Source of the DNA: Halolactibacillus halophilus
GTDB taxonomy: Bacteria > Bacillota > Bacilli > Bacillales > Amphibacillaceae
Length of the DNA stretch: 64,000 nt
Reading direction: 5' to 3'
Assembly: GCF_900115605.1 (NCBI RefSeq)
Contig: NZ_FOXC01000006.1
Span: 1-64,000 of the forward strand
Shown here: positions 7,188 through 16,424 of the stretch, piece by piece
How positions within the stretch are numbered: the first letter of the stretch is position 1
How the letters are laid out: every line of letters starts with the position of its first letter
Notes under the pieces: generated by a model
What the model was told of the DNA's origin: nothing
Databases searched by the model: none
Seen by the model: only the letters and a program-made list of their open reading frames with translations
Program-made: the position numbers and the translations under genes

Positions 7188-8585
7188 CGTATTAGCTGTA
7201 TCCGGTGCGAATGTCGCTGTTGTTGTTGGTGCGCTTCCATCGATGTTAATTGCTACGAAACCATCACCGAAGATAGGGCGACCATCGTATCGAGCAGTAC
7301 CTTTATAAACAGTATTATCTTCGATAAATTGTACGTGCTCAGATTGCGCGAATGAAGAACCGGCACGCTCCGCTAAGATGTAGTGAGAACCATAACCGCC
7401 GACAATGTCACCATCGGCCATAAACGGAAGAATAACTACGTCACCGTTGATGATAGGCAATGTATTATTAACACCAGATACAATAGCGCCCGCTGCGTTA
7501 AACTCAACTAACTTCGCTTGAATTTCAGTGTATGTTGTTTCGTTCATCGCCCAGAACTTAGAACCGTTACCGTAATTAGCTTTTGCTTTACCAGTGAAAC
7601 GAATTAAGTTAGCGTAAAACTCTTTTGCATCTGCTCCTGTAACTTGACCTACATGAGTAGTAGAAAGGTCAGTCCAGCCTTTTTCGTTAGTACCCCAGTA
7701 TGACGGTTCTACCGTTTCAGCAAGTCGAGTGACAATACCAACAGGCATTTTGGTACCTGTACCATATAAAATCGCTTTATCAACAGCGAGACCAATCGCT
7801 TGTCCTAAAGCATCCAAAATTTCGTTTGCAAGGTCGAAATCTGAATCTTCCAAAGTGGCATTACAAACAGGAATAAATCCACCAACTTTATAGCCGTCCA
7901 TTTCCAGTTGATAGAATCGAAGATCTAATTCATTTAATGTCGCGCAAGCTTCCGTCCAAACAGCTTCTGGAATATCTCCGACAATATTGGTACGTGAAGT
8001 ACCTGGAATAGCACGTAAATTAACTTTACTGATCAATTTAGAGTAACGATGTAAGTTATCACGCAATAGTCCAAGAATAACGTCTGGAATACCTAAATCA
8101 GCACCATTAATAGCACGTTTCTTCATTTGTGATTCTTTTAATACATTGCCTTCGCGAATATCAGTTAAAAACGTTTTTACTTCTTCGCGTTGAACAAATT
8201 GCTCCGATGCGGAACGTTCTTGACCTTTAAAAAATCCTTTATTTACTTTCATACGAACAACTCCCTCTGTTTTTTTATCTCTTTCTTCATTTGTTTCGTC
8301 AACGTTTTTTGGTTCGTCATCTTCCATATCGTCTAACTTTGTTTCTAAATCTTTGATTTCATCCTGCAAGCGTTGCTTTTCTTTGTCATTTTCTGATTGT
8401 TCTTCTTCCAAAGTTTTCACTTCTTCTTCAACAGCTTCAACTTCTTCATCTGTTTGAGCTTCTTCGATTGATGCTTCTAACTCTTCCGAACGCTTTTTAA
8501 AGTCTTTGTCGCGTTCTAGCACCTTTTCTAATTCACTATTACGTTGATCGATTTTTCTTTTAAGCATCAGTTGCTTTAATGCCAT
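7182..8585 (-). CDS. Major capsid protein, HK97 fold with N-terminal delta/scaffold domain
   Basis: 467 aa from ATG at 8585 (AAAGGAG 10 bases upstream); a GTG at 8594 is also possible. Residues 1-105 are a charged coiled coil (EVEAVEEEVKTLEEEQSEND), the delta scaffold domain normally cut off by the prohead protease. The rest is HK97-type capsid: ILGLLRDNLHRYSKL, GFIPVCNATLEDSDFDLANEILDALGQAIG, DKAILYGTGTKMPVGI and KGTARYDGRPIFGDGFVAI. It overlaps the protease gene slightly. A +1 frameshift at the stop would add an Fn3 domain to a fraction of subunits. Confidence 0.95.
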   Translation of the reverse strand: MALKQLMLKRKIDQRNSELEKVLERDKDFKKRSEELEASIEEAQTDEEVEAVEEEVKTLEEEQSENDKEKQRLQDEIKDLETKLDDMEDDEPKNVDETNEERDKKTEGVVRMKVNKGFFKGQERSASEQFVQREEVKTFLTDIREGNVLKESQMKKRAINGADLGIPDVILGLLRDNLHRYSKLISKVNLRAIPGTSRTNIVGDIPEAVWTEACATLNELDLRFYQLEMDGYKVGGFIPVCNATLEDSDFDLANEILDALGQAIGLAVDKAILYGTGTKMPVGIVTRLAETVEPSYWGTNEKGWTDLSTTHVGQVTGADAKEFYANLIRFTGKAKANYGNGSKFWAMNETTYTEIQAKLVEFNAAGAIVSGVNNTLPIINGDVVILPFMADGDIVGGYGSHYILAERAGSSFAQSEHVQFIEDNTVYKGTARYDGRPIFGDGFVAINIDGSAPTTTATFAPDTANTP

Positions 8586-9150
8586 TCTTAACACGCTCCT
8601 TTAAATTGTTTTTCTTAGTTTCGAGTTTCCGTTTTTGTATATCTTCATAATCTCTTTTTCTAGCTTGAACTCCTGTATCTGCATAAGCAGGAAACGTAAC
8701 AACAGACACTTCGTGTAAGTCGATTTCCTTTAACGTCCACTTGACCGTTCCGTCATCACGGAAATCCGTTTCTTCGTTGATAATATTAAAACCAAACGAA
8801 CACTGATCTACGTCACCGCGTTTTACACGCTGATACAGATTAACAGCATCCGAATCGTTTGCGTTGATTCTAATCGATCCCCACAAACCCCTACTGTCAG
8901 TTTTCAAATCTAAAGTACCCGATTTATTTCTACCGAGAACAAGACCTGTGTCATGATTGATAAGCGCTCTAATGTCATTACTTAATGTATCGTCAAAGGC
9001 GCCGGGAGAGATTTCTTCATAAGCACCTCTAAAAAGTTCTGTCTCTGAATTAAAAACAGCAAAGTAACCTTCAATGACCATCTCGTCATCTTCTGCTCTA
9101 GTTTTTAAATCGACAGAGATACTTCTCATTTGTCTTTTCTCTCTACTCAT
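8560..9150 (-). CDS. Prohead protease (HK97/S78 family)
   Basis: 196 aa from ATG at 9150; AAAGGTGG sits 8 bases upstream, whereas the GTG codons at 9162 and 9159 are inside that site. The family pattern is clear: [32 protein letters not shown] with the catalytic His, and QCSFGFNI with the nucleophile Ser. It cleaves the capsid delta domain during maturation. The 3' end overlaps the capsid start, and the 5' end overlaps the portal stop. Confidence 0.93.
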   Translation of the reverse strand: MSREKRQMRSISVDLKTRAEDDEMVIEGYFAVFNSETELFRGAYEEISPGAFDDTLSNDIRALINHDTGLVLGRNKSGTLDLKTDSRGLWGSIRINANDSDAVNLYQRVKRGDVDQCSFGFNIINEETDFRDDGTVKWTLKEIDLHEVSVVTFPAYADTGVQARKRDYEDIQKRKLETKKNNLKERVKNGIKATDA

Positions 9151-10321
9151 TAACATCACCACCTTTCAATTTGTTTTGTTCGCCGATCTTATCTAACGGA
9201 ATATAGTTTTCTAACAGAACCAATTCATTTAATCCGTCTAATGGCGTGAGCCCTAATTTATTTCTCACTTCATTACCAGGAGATAAACCACGAACATAAA
9301 GATTAGAGAATACTTCCGACAGTTCTTTTAAATCATAGTCATACAGACTGTGTGGATTGAATTTAAAGTACATGTCAGAACTAAGTAAAAGCTTTCTTGT
9401 TAGTTCTTGTTCCATCCCTTTGGCAATTGGCAGTAAAGTAGAGTTGATAAAATTGTTATACTCTTCTTTTTTATACTCACCTACACCTAAGAAGAAAGCA
9501 GGTACACCGAAAATACTAGCGACAGTCTTTTTATCAATCTCAACAGACTCATGAATAGCTATATCTTTTAACGACAAAGGCGTTACTTGTTGTACATCGA
9601 TTAAGTCTGCAGGTATTATCCAAGGTTGTCCCGCTTCTGTAGAATTAAGATACTTTTTGTATACGCCGTTACGACCTTCCTCACTTGATAATTCAGCCGT
9701 ATTTGCATCCACTTTGACGATTAATGAGGGCATATATTTACCACTCATGAAACTTTTCTTTGTTTCGCTTGCTTGTTTAAGATTGTTAATAACGTCTTTT
9801 AGTACAACGCGATATCCTGTACCCATATAAGGTTTCTCTGGGTCAGGGTTAATCATAAAATGAAGTATTTCATCGTGATCATACGATTTGTTCTGATATA
9901 CAACTTGATATGAGTTGTCTGCACTAACAAACCTAATTTTTGATGGATTTAATGGTATCAAGTCATCAATTAATCCATTTTTAGTTTTAGGATAAACAAC
10001 ACTATTCCCTTTACCTTCAATCAACATCGTATAGACAATGTTGTACATCCATGCTTTTCTCGTTGTTAGTGAGTAAGGATTAATATCAATCTTTTTTGAT
10101 AACTCGTTTTTTACTCTGATGTCGCCATCTTCCGAGTTTTCCATCAGATGAATCGTCATGCTTGAAATCAATTCAGCTATCTTTGATGCAGCCATCTTAA
10201 CTTCTGGACTTTGCGACAATCTTGAATAGCCAGGAATCGCTAAACTTTCGTATGCCGTTTGAGTTTCTAGCCACCCTCTAGAATTTGATGGACTTCTTTG
10301 TCTTCCTAATAAAAAACCCAA
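9143..10321 (-). CDS. Portal protein (HK97 family)
   Basis: 392 aa. The start is a TTG at 10321 with AAGGGGGTG upstream. The family signature includes [67 protein letters not shown] and [17 protein letters not shown]. The dodecameric portal forms the DNA gate at one capsid vertex. It is followed at once by protease and capsid, the conserved HK97 order. Confidence 0.95.
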   Translation of the reverse strand: MGFLLGRQRSPSNSRGWLETQTAYESLAIPGYSRLSQSPEVKMAASKIAELISSMTIHLMENSEDGDIRVKNELSKKIDINPYSLTTRKAWMYNIVYTMLIEGKGNSVVYPKTKNGLIDDLIPLNPSKIRFVSADNSYQVVYQNKSYDHDEILHFMINPDPEKPYMGTGYRVVLKDVINNLKQASETKKSFMSGKYMPSLIVKVDANTAELSSEEGRNGVYKKYLNSTEAGQPWIIPADLIDVQQVTPLSLKDIAIHESVEIDKKTVASIFGVPAFFLGVGEYKKEEYNNFINSTLLPIAKGMEQELTRKLLLSSDMYFKFNPHSLYDYDLKELSEVFSNLYVRGLSPGNEVRNKLGLTPLDGLNELVLLENYIPLDKIGEQNKLKGGDVNE

Positions 10322-10323
10322 CT

Positions 10324-10554
10324 TTAAACACCCCCTTTATGAATCAATAGAGACACCCCCACTATTAAAATTCCTGTTACGATGAAACCGATAATAGTTG
10401 ACCATATAAAAAAACCTACTGAGATAAAGGAAATCCCAATAAGCATCAACAAGTCGCTTGTGTTATCTTTTATAAATAAAAATACGGATTTTGGTGTTAA
10501 ATACATCATTTTTAAGATTTTGTTTGTTAGCTCTTTTAAAATATTAATCACCAC
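10324..10554 (-). CDS. Small two-TM protein between terminase and portal
   Basis: Up to 76 aa with two hydrophobic segments ([19 protein letters not shown] and [19 protein letters not shown]). The start is uncertain: GTG at 10554 overlaps the terminase stop. Small membrane proteins between TerL and portal occur in several Gram-positive phages; their function is unknown. Confidence 0.6.
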   Translation of the reverse strand: MVINILKELTNKILKMMYLTPKSVFLFIKDNTSDLLMLIGISFISVGFFIWSTIIGFIVTGILIVGVSLLIHKGGV

Positions 10555-12286
10555 CTAACCATTTGCTTGCTGTCGTTCCTTTTTCTAAATCCTCTAGCAT
10601 TTGAACTGCACCAAAAACTGATGCATCAAACAAGTCAATTCTTTGCGTACCACCATCACCATCTACTTTTTCATATTGGATCATGTCATCTGTTTTTTCG
10701 ATAGCTCTCACGTTCTGAACGCAGTATTCAAACGCTTGGTTTCCTAAGTAATAAAACTCGCCATTCTTAACTTTAACTTCGATTCTTCTGAATCCTTGCG
10801 ATTTTTTGTGGAAGTATTGCGGTTGATCAACGATACGGAATCCACTTCTCTTCATGCCTAAGAAGAATTCCTTACCGAATTTTTTATCGAAGCCAATCAA
10901 CTTAATCTTAAAACCTTTTCTTTTCATTGTTTTAAACCAGTTAATAATGTCATCATACGAAACCGTTGGTGTATTACTCATCGTTAACACACCGTCGTCT
11001 TTCCATCCGAATAACGGAATGTTGTCTTCTTCGGCTTTTTTGTGTGCTGCGACAATCGGGAAGAATGCGTGTGAAACAACAATGTCGATATCTTTACCTT
11101 TATATTTATATCGACCGTATAAAGCCGCTGCTGTTAAGTCGTGCAATTTAGATAAATCAGCACCGCCATACCATTGAATTGGTAATTTAGCTAACTCTTC
11201 TAGTGTCCAACTATATTTATTATCACTCGCTCTAAACTCTTCGATGTTAAAGTAAGCGCGCATAGCACTTGTGTATATATTTAAGGATTTAGCAAAGAAG
11301 TCCTTTCTTCCTTGTGGATCATTTTGCGCTTGCTCGGCATCGTTCATAATATCTTCTCGACGAATAGTTACGCCATAGTTTGGATTAGCTTTTTCGTGTT
11401 GCTCTGCACTCGTGTAATCAACTTCGCCATTTTCATCTTCGTCAGCTTTAGCTATAAAAACAAAGTACTCTTCTGCTGTTACCGTTTTGTCTAATATCTT
11501 TTGACAATACTTCAATCTGTTGTAGCAAAAGCTATTCATATTGTCGCCAGCTGTCGTGATGCCAATCATTAACTTGTTTGTATATGCTTTCATCGCTTCT
11601 TTTATAATATTGTATTGTTTAGGTGTTCTATAAGCATGCAACTCATCTGCTATACCTACGTTACAGTTCAGCGAGTCTTGTGCATCTGGGTTTGCAGCTA
11701 ATGCTTTGATGTATAAGCTACCGTCCCCCAAATCACCACTAATGGAGTGCTCTTGGTTATTATCTCGAATACGGAAGTTGTCACTCTCGCCCATTTCATC
11801 CAGGTTATACTTAATAAAATTAAACGACTGCATAGACTGTTCAAGCGCGGCACCTACAATATATATTGTCGAACCGGATTTTCTCTGTAATAAAGCTAAC
11901 CCCCATGACAACGCGGCGATAAATCTCGTCTTACCATTCTTTCTTGGAAGGAATATAAACGCTTCTTTATAACGACGTTTAATCGTACCTTTCTCAAAAA
12001 AACCCAAAAGATTATACACAATAAATTTTTGCCACGGTTCCAAAATAAAAGGCTCACCCATAAGTGGTGAACCATCTAATTTTTCTCCCTTATCATGAAC
12101 AATCGTTTTTTCAATAATGCCAATAACAAAATCGGCATCTTTTGTTTTAAAATCATATTTTTTATAATCAAGATCATCTAAATAACGTTGACACGCTTGC
12201 ACTATTTCTTTTCCGGCTATCTTTTTATTATCGACAACTGATCGTGCATACTCTAACACCTCAGCTTCGTGCATGTTTTTATCCAA
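10544..12286 (-). CDS. Terminase large subunit
   Basis: 580 aa. The ATPase domain shows a Walker A-like LPRKNGKT at about residue 112, preceded by the adenine-binding region ([17 protein letters not shown]), and a Walker [10 protein letters not shown]. The C-terminal nuclease domain has [25 protein letters not shown] and [16 protein letters not shown], with acidic residues for metals. It drives ATP-dependent packaging and cuts genome ends. It starts at TTG 12286 overlapping TerS, or at ATG 12274. Confidence 0.95.
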   Translation of the reverse strand: MDKNMHEAEVLEYARSVVDNKKIAGKEIVQACQRYLDDLDYKKYDFKTKDADFVIGIIEKTIVHDKGEKLDGSPLMGEPFILEPWQKFIVYNLLGFFEKGTIKRRYKEAFIFLPRKNGKTRFIAALSWGLALLQRKSGSTIYIVGAALEQSMQSFNFIKYNLDEMGESDNFRIRDNNQEHSISGDLGDGSLYIKALAANPDAQDSLNCNVGIADELHAYRTPKQYNIIKEAMKAYTNKLMIGITTAGDNMNSFCYNRLKYCQKILDKTVTAEEYFVFIAKADEDENGEVDYTSAEQHEKANPNYGVTIRREDIMNDAEQAQNDPQGRKDFFAKSLNIYTSAMRAYFNIEEFRASDNKYSWTLEELAKLPIQWYGGADLSKLHDLTAAALYGRYKYKGKDIDIVVSHAFFPIVAAHKKAEEDNIPLFGWKDDGVLTMSNTPTVSYDDIINWFKTMKRKGFKIKLIGFDKKFGKEFFLGMKRSGFRIVDQPQYFHKKSQGFRRIEVKVKNGEFYYLGNQAFEYCVQNVRAIEKTDDMIQYEKVDGDGGTQRIDLFDASVFGAVQMLEDLEKGTTASKWLGGD

Positions 12287-12839
12287 AGCCTTTCAGCACT
12301 TCCGCTAATTTCGATTTAGGCTTGCTGTCAGAAATAGTACTTTGAATAGATTTCGGATTTAGAGTTAATCTGTCAGAGTATGTGATGATATCTTTTCTTA
12401 AATTCTCAATAACCAAAACCAAAGCCGGCTTTTTACCTGTTTCTATCATGTATGCATCATGCGCTTCTTTCTCGTTTTGATATTGGTCTAAGGAATTGCG
12501 ATATTGAACAAGAAGATCAGTGTAGATATCGATAATTTGTTCAAATTCAATTTTATACGTGTTCAGCGACTTCATGTCGCTAATAACACGCTTTTTGTAA
12601 ATTGTCTTTAAGTCTTGTTTGTTTGTTAAAAACTCTACCTTTTTTTGCGGTTCCTTGCTTTCTTTTTTAAATAAACTAGATGCTCTTTCTTTTAGCTCAG
12701 AGCTTGGGTTCTTCTTGCTACGCTCGACTTCAGACAAATAATTACGAGAAATATCTAGCATTTCAGCGAGTTGTTTTTGAGTAAGGTTTTTCTTTTTACG
12801 ATATGCTTTTAACTGTTCTCCAAAATTCAATACGCTCAT
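12279..12839 (-). CDS. Terminase small subunit, P27-like, with N-terminal XRE HTH
   Basis: 186 aa. Residues 5-60 are a classic XRE/Cro-type helix-turn-helix ([20 protein letters not shown] ... [20 protein letters not shown]). Residues 90-186 look like the P27 TerS family: long helices, [27 protein letters not shown] and a [10 protein letters not shown] tail. The gene sits just before TerL with overlap, which fixes the role in recognising phage DNA. The regulator-type HTH in front is not the usual TerS DNA-binding part and is unusual. Confidence 0.8.
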   Translation of the reverse strand: MSVLNFGEQLKAYRKKKNLTQKQLAEMLDISRNYLSEVERSKKNPSSELKERASSLFKKESKEPQKKVEFLTNKQDLKTIYKKRVISDMKSLNTYKIEFEQIIDIYTDLLVQYRNSLDQYQNEKEAHDAYMIETGKKPALVLVIENLRKDIITYSDRLTLNPKSIQSTISDSKPKSKLAEVLKGFG

Positions 12840-12948
12840 CCCCTAGCGACATTTTCAAATTTTTTAAACTTAGTGGAGAGGGAAAGAGTTCCCCCCGCCG
12901 GTCCCTTAAATACTGTTATTCCTATTAATAAGAGGGGGGACTATCGTT
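12840..12948. other. Candidate cos / packaging region
   Basis: A 109-base gap separates the HNH-side genes from terS. It holds a GC-rich tract (ccccccgccggtccc at about 12891-12905) in otherwise AT-rich DNA. HNH-terS-terL phages usually use cohesive ends, with cos near this spot. The exact nick positions cannot be told from sequence alone. Confidence 0.35.
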
Positions 12949-13140
12949 TCAATAATGACTAACTTCGTTTTTACAATCTTCGTTCTTACACGTTATTGTC
13001 ATGTGTGCGCCACTCGCTAACCATAGTTCAATCTCTTCGCTTGTGTCTGGAATGTCATCTACTGATACCGCCGTTATCTTTCTACCGCAGTTATCACAAA
13101 TGATTGTAAAACTATTTTTATCAACCATGTCGATCGCCAC
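12949..13140 (-). CDS. Small zinc-ribbon-like protein
   Basis: 63 aa with two cysteine pairs (CDNCGRK and CKNEDCKNE), suggesting one zinc site. It overlaps the 3' end of the HNH gene. No family is recognised with certainty. The start ATG has AAAGGTGG-like sequence upstream inside the HNH gene. Confidence 0.6.
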   Translation of the reverse strand: MAIDMVDKNSFTIICDNCGRKITAVSVDDIPDTSEEIELWLASGAHMTITCKNEDCKNEVSHY

Positions 13141-13465
13141 CTTTTAATTTTCTTTCTTCATAGAATCTATCAAACTCTTTCTTGCGTTTGCTTTGCCAAT
13201 ATAAACCGCGACCAATGACTTCATTCGTGTTCCTATCATGGAATGTATTGTGTGTAGCATTGGTTAACGGTAGCAAGTTCCAATCTTCATAAGCTAACTC
13301 AGGGTAATCTTCTAAAGGATAGATGTGATGTATCATCTCTGCTTGTCTATTGTTACCGTACTGTCTACTCTCAGCACATAGATAGTCACGTTGTTTAAGT
13401 ATGTTCTCTCGTTTACGTCTCCACCTTTTAGTCTTATAAAACGGATTAGTCTGTTTCGTTGCCAA
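13121..13465 (-). CDS. HNH endonuclease adjacent to terminase
   Basis: 114 aa from a TTG at 13465 with AGAGGTGA just upstream; the longer frame to 13555 would run into a terminator. The motif is clear: a CAESRQYG-type first part, MIHHIYPLEDYPELAYEDWNLLPL and THNTFHDR. HNH proteins next to terS-terL support terminase-dependent cos cleavage in HK97-like phages. It is the first gene of the late block. Confidence 0.9.
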   Translation of the reverse strand: MATKQTNPFYKTKRWRRKRENILKQRDYLCAESRQYGNNRQAEMIHHIYPLEDYPELAYEDWNLLPLTNATHNTFHDRNTNEVIGRGLYWQSKRKKEFDRFYEERKLKGGDRHG

Positions 13466-13539
13466 ACTATCACCTCTCTTTATCCACTCATGACAGCGCA
13501 GGAACTTAATCCTTTTATGCTGTGCGCTGTAATCAATAG

Positions 13540-13573
13540 ATAATAAAAAAGACACCTCACTATGAGATGTCTC
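13540..13573 (-). terminator. Rho-independent terminator upstream of late block
   Basis: Minus-strand hairpin GACATCTCA-tag-TGAGGTGTC is followed by TTTTTTATT. It closes the DUF898-like gene and separates it from the HNH/terminase operon, so a late promoter should lie just after it. Confidence 0.8.
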
Positions 13574-13585
13574 AGATAATACTAT

Positions 13586-13900
13586 TTAGTTAATAAATAT
13601 CGTGTGCTTTACTTTCCATTTCTCTAGATCAATGCGTACCCAGAAACTATAAATGCCTAATGTTATAAAAGTTAATAATAGCCACTTGATCCATCGGCCG
13701 AATAGACTAACAGCTGAGCCTGTAAACTTCAGTCTTCTACCCTCAATCACCGTGTGATTAATTTTCCATCCATACACTCTGCATAGCGCCCACGGATACA
13801 TAATACCAAACGTTACAATTGTGATAACCCATCCTAATAACGTCCATCCTACCAACTGCAATAACCCTCCATCAAAATACGACCTTGTTTCTCCTGTCAT
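13586..13900 (-). CDS. DUF898/YjgN-like membrane protein
   Basis: 104 aa from ATG at 13900 with AAGGAGTG six bases upstream. It shows the DUF898-type pattern: SYFDGGLLQLVGWTLLGWVI, FGIMYPWALCRVYGWKINHTVIEGRRLKFTG, and a second membrane stretch WIKWLLLTFITLGIYSFWV. Two to three TM segments are likely. It is flanked by its own terminator, so it may be transcribed apart from early and late genes. Function in a phage is unknown. Confidence 0.75.
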   Translation of the reverse strand: MTGETRSYFDGGLLQLVGWTLLGWVITIVTFGIMYPWALCRVYGWKINHTVIEGRRLKFTGSAVSLFGRWIKWLLLTFITLGIYSFWVRIDLEKWKVKHTIFIN

Positions 13901-14078
13901 ACAATCACTCCTTAGTATAATTTGACATGGTTTTATATTACCATAATAGAAAAGAAATAGAAGGGTTAAATTTAAGGACACCCGCACCGATTGCACGAAT
14001 GTCCTAACTAAGGAGATGTATTCCACATTAACATAATATCACATTTTAGAAGGCCAAAAGTGACATGATAGTGACATG

Positions 14079-14516
14079 TTATCTCCAACCGAGCACTTCA
14101 ACTGTCGCTTGAACCATTTCATCACGCCATCTCAACGCTTGTCTCTTGCTTACTGAACATTGATGCGCAACGTACTCCCAATCCTTATTATTGTCCTTGC
14201 ACCAGTATCGTTCATGCACTAACCGCTTCCGGTCTTTAGGTAATGCGTTATATACTGTTTCAATCGCGCTTGTAATCTCGCGTAAGTAATTAAGCTGCTT
14301 ATGTTTAGTCAGTCTAATAACTTTATCTGCCGTCGGGTCTGTTGTGTCTCTTACGCTGTTCTTACCGGACACAACTGTTGGATCGTTGTTACTATCATCG
14401 TACGGATAAAGTATTGCATCTTCTAGCATCTTAATTTCTTGTAACGTACGATAATAATTAAACCATTCCGATTCTACTTTTTTAAATGTTGACTTGGTTG
14501 TCTTTAATTCCTGCAC
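14079..14516 (-). CDS. RinA/ArpU-like late transcriptional regulator
   Basis: 145 aa, start GTG at 14516. The N-terminal helix (FKKVESEWFNYYRTLQEIKMLEDAILYPY) and the C-terminal sigma-region-4-like HTH (IETVYNALPKDRKRLVHERYW ... DWEYVAHQCSVSKRQALRWRDE) match the phage RinA/ArpU-type regulators. It is the last gene before the packaging and morphogenesis genes, where such activators switch on the late operon. Confidence 0.85.
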   Translation of the reverse strand: MQELKTTKSTFKKVESEWFNYYRTLQEIKMLEDAILYPYDDSNNDPTVVSGKNSVRDTTDPTADKVIRLTKHKQLNYLREITSAIETVYNALPKDRKRLVHERYWCKDNNKDWEYVAHQCSVSKRQALRWRDEMVQATVEVLGWR

Positions 14517-14528
14517 ATTATCTACCGC

Positions 14529-14918
14529 CTATCTGCTTGATCCGTCTTCTAAGTCAATTCTAACTTTGTACTTCAATGCATTAATTTCTTCTCGTGTTGT
14601 GATAAAAGCTGTGTTCCATCGCTTGTAATTGTTGTATGCGTCCGCTTCTTTCTGTCTTATATCGATAATAGCAAGCTCTGCATGTACTGCTTTGCTTTGT
14701 TTAGATTTTAAGTACTCTGTGTTGTAAATACGCTTACGCTCAACGTATATGTTTCTGTGCATCTCTGAGAATATCGCAGCTAATCGACCGATGAATATAA
14801 GCTGTTTTGATAACAAGTATATCTTGTCTACTTTATCCTCTTCAGATAGCTGCATGATCTGTTTATGATAGTTCTTCACTTCTTCTAGATTCTCATCTAT
14901 CCGCTTCTGATTAGTCAT
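14529..14918 (-). CDS. Hypothetical phage protein, helical
   Basis: 129 aa from ATG 14918; GTG at 14930 is also possible but has no ribosome binding site. The sequence is highly charged and helical (RIDENLEEVKNYHKQIMQLSEEDKV). No family recognised. It lies between the dUTPase and the late activator in the same operon. Confidence 0.65.
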   Translation of the reverse strand: MTNQKRIDENLEEVKNYHKQIMQLSEEDKVDKIYLLSKQLIFIGRLAAIFSEMHRNIYVERKRIYNTEYLKSKQSKAVHAELAIIDIRQKEADAYNNYKRWNTAFITTREEINALKYKVRIDLEDGSSR

Positions 14919-14938
14919 ATAATCACTCACTGACTGTT

Positions 14939-15502
14939 TTAATAACCATTATATTGTCTCTCGTGATTGGTTTTATTTTTGTCGTAGTAGGCTTGTTCTA
15001 TCTGTTCGTCTGTAAAACCTAGCAATCTTCCTAAATTTAAAAAACCATTAAACAACATTTCATACGAACCTAACACACCCATAGACATGCAATTTTTAAC
15101 CGATTCCACATGATTAAATAGTTGGTTAAATTGGTGCAAGATCGTATAATCCAATCCAGTCGGTTTAAGTGCTGTATAGACAGAAAAATGATATTCATTT
15201 CCGATAGATAACAAAAAATGCAGACAATCGACGTATTCTTCTAACAATGGATTTTCATAAAGATTAATAAAATCACCATTTTCAACCCCTGTATAGCAAA
15301 CCCAGCTACCTTTCGTTCTCGGTTTTTGGTCTTCACTCCAAAACTTAAATCCTCGCCACTCATTTGCAAGTTCTCCTAATTCTGTCCTCAACGCTAAATA
15401 CTTTTCTGCAAGAAGATCTTTACCTTGTAATCCTTTTTCTTCGACTATGCGTTCATCTAGTTTTCGCTGCGTTTCAAACAACTGTTTTAAATCCATGTTC
15501 AC
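14939..15502 (-). CDS. All-alpha dUTPase (dUTPase_2/MazG-like)
   Basis: 187 aa. MazG-type metal-binding motifs are present: EKYLALRTELGELANEWRGFKFWS (ExxE) and EEYVDCLHFLLSIG (ExxD). These are typical of the dimeric dUTP diphosphatase of Gram-positive phages, which turns dUTP into dUMP and keeps uracil out of phage DNA. Good AGGAG upstream. In some staphylococcal phages such proteins also act as de-repressors of pathogenicity islands; nothing here tests that. Confidence 0.9.
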   Translation of the reverse strand: MNMDLKQLFETQRKLDERIVEEKGLQGKDLLAEKYLALRTELGELANEWRGFKFWSEDQKPRTKGSWVCYTGVENGDFINLYENPLLEEYVDCLHFLLSIGNEYHFSVYTALKPTGLDYTILHQFNQLFNHVESVKNCMSMGVLGSYEMLFNGFLNLGRLLGFTDEQIEQAYYDKNKTNHERQYNGY

Positions 15503-15511
15503 GTTCTCCTT

Positions 15512-15661
15512 TTAATTAAAATTGTAATATAAAGAAATACTTAATACGATCGCTATCACATCATCGACTAATCTCGGTTGTGTTTGACCATATATGATTT
15601 TCTCTAATAGCATCCATGCAATTGTTACGATTATATAAAGTATTAATATTTTAAATATCAT
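15512..15661 (-). CDS. Small membrane protein
   Basis: 49 aa: MIFKILILYIIVTIAWMLLE then a short polar part. One or two TM segments. GAGAGG lies upstream, inside the end of the previous small gene. No family recognised. Confidence 0.55.
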   Translation of the reverse strand: MIFKILILYIIVTIAWMLLEKIIYGQTQPRLVDDVIAIVLSISLYYNFN

Positions 15662-15666
15662 CAAAA

Positions 15667-15813
15667 TCAAATTCCTCTCGATTGCACTTTAATTAGTTCT
15701 TTTTGCAACTGTTCATTTTCTTGTTCTAATCGTTCGTTTGTTTCTTCTAAAGCTTTTATATATGCTTCTACGTTGTGTAATATCTCAGCTAGTTCCTTAT
15801 CGTGACGTTTCAT
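15667..15813 (-). CDS. Small coiled-coil protein
   Basis: 48 aa, charged coiled coil (ALEETNERLEQENEQLQKEL). The ATG overlaps the preceding stop (ATGA), suggesting coupling. Short coiled-coil ORFs like this are usual in the early regions of such phages; the role is unknown. Confidence 0.6.
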   Translation of the reverse strand: MKRHDKELAEILHNVEAYIKALEETNERLEQENEQLQKELIKVQSRGI

Positions 15814-16139
15814 AAATAATAACCTAATTTATCGTAGTCTATAGTTTCATCGTAATCAGTGATTGTCATCGCTTGGACGTTTCCTTTTAACAGCCTGTTT
15901 AGTACACTTTGTGCCTCATCGACTAATAATGGATATCTTTTATATTTATCATAAGAACTAATATATTCATCGACTGATATCGGCTTAGGAATAACTAAAC
16001 CCATACGCTTAGCAATAAAACTAACCTCTTTAGCTTGATCTGAACTATTGACTATTATGATAGCGTTGGATTCGTGAGCCATCTTAATAAGTTTCGTTGT
16101 CTTTCCGCTTTTTCTTGGTTGGCAAAATACTTTAATCAT
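15810..16139 (-). CDS. Small P-loop NTPase
   Basis: 109 aa. Walker A (CQPRKSGKTT, residues 6-15) and Walker B (PLLVDEAQSVL, about 70-80) are both present with a DExx-like DEAQ. Only the core of a RecA/helicase-like fold fits this length; motor or sensor parts are absent. It sits in a block of small replication-region genes. It might be a minimal ATPase subunit or an inhibitor of a larger helicase; that is conjecture. Confidence 0.75.
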   Translation of the reverse strand: MIKVFCQPRKSGKTTKLIKMAHESNAIIIVNSSDQAKEVSFIAKRMGLVIPKPISVDEYISSYDKYKRYPLLVDEAQSVLNRLLKGNVQAMTITDYDETIDYDKLGYYL

Positions 16140-16151
16140 TCCGTCACTTCC

Positions 16152-16424
16152 TCACATTTTTTTAGCTAGTTCTAATAGATTTTTAGATTTGAACATGTTG
16201 TCTATTTCTTTTACTTTCCGTTGCATTCTCGTTAAATAACCTTCACTATAAATAGTTTGCTCTAAATATTCTTTCGTCTGAAACTTATCGAATTCGCTTT
16301 TAAATATACTTTCGGCAACCCTGCTTTCTAATTCTGTCGGCTTTATTTTTTCCCCGGTTGATTCCATCCGTTTAGATTTAGCAGCTAATTGCTTGATCAC
16401 TTTCTTTTTTAGTCTCTTTTTCAT
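16152..16424 (-). CDS. Hypothetical basic protein
   Basis: 90 aa, very lysine-rich N-terminus (MKKRLKKKVIKQLAAKSKRM), rest helical. Overlaps the lipoprotein stop (ATGA). No family recognised. Confidence 0.55.
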   Translation of the reverse strand: MKKRLKKKVIKQLAAKSKRMESTGEKIKPTELESRVAESIFKSEFDKFQTKEYLEQTIYSEGYLTRMQRKVKEIDNMFKSKNLLELAKKM

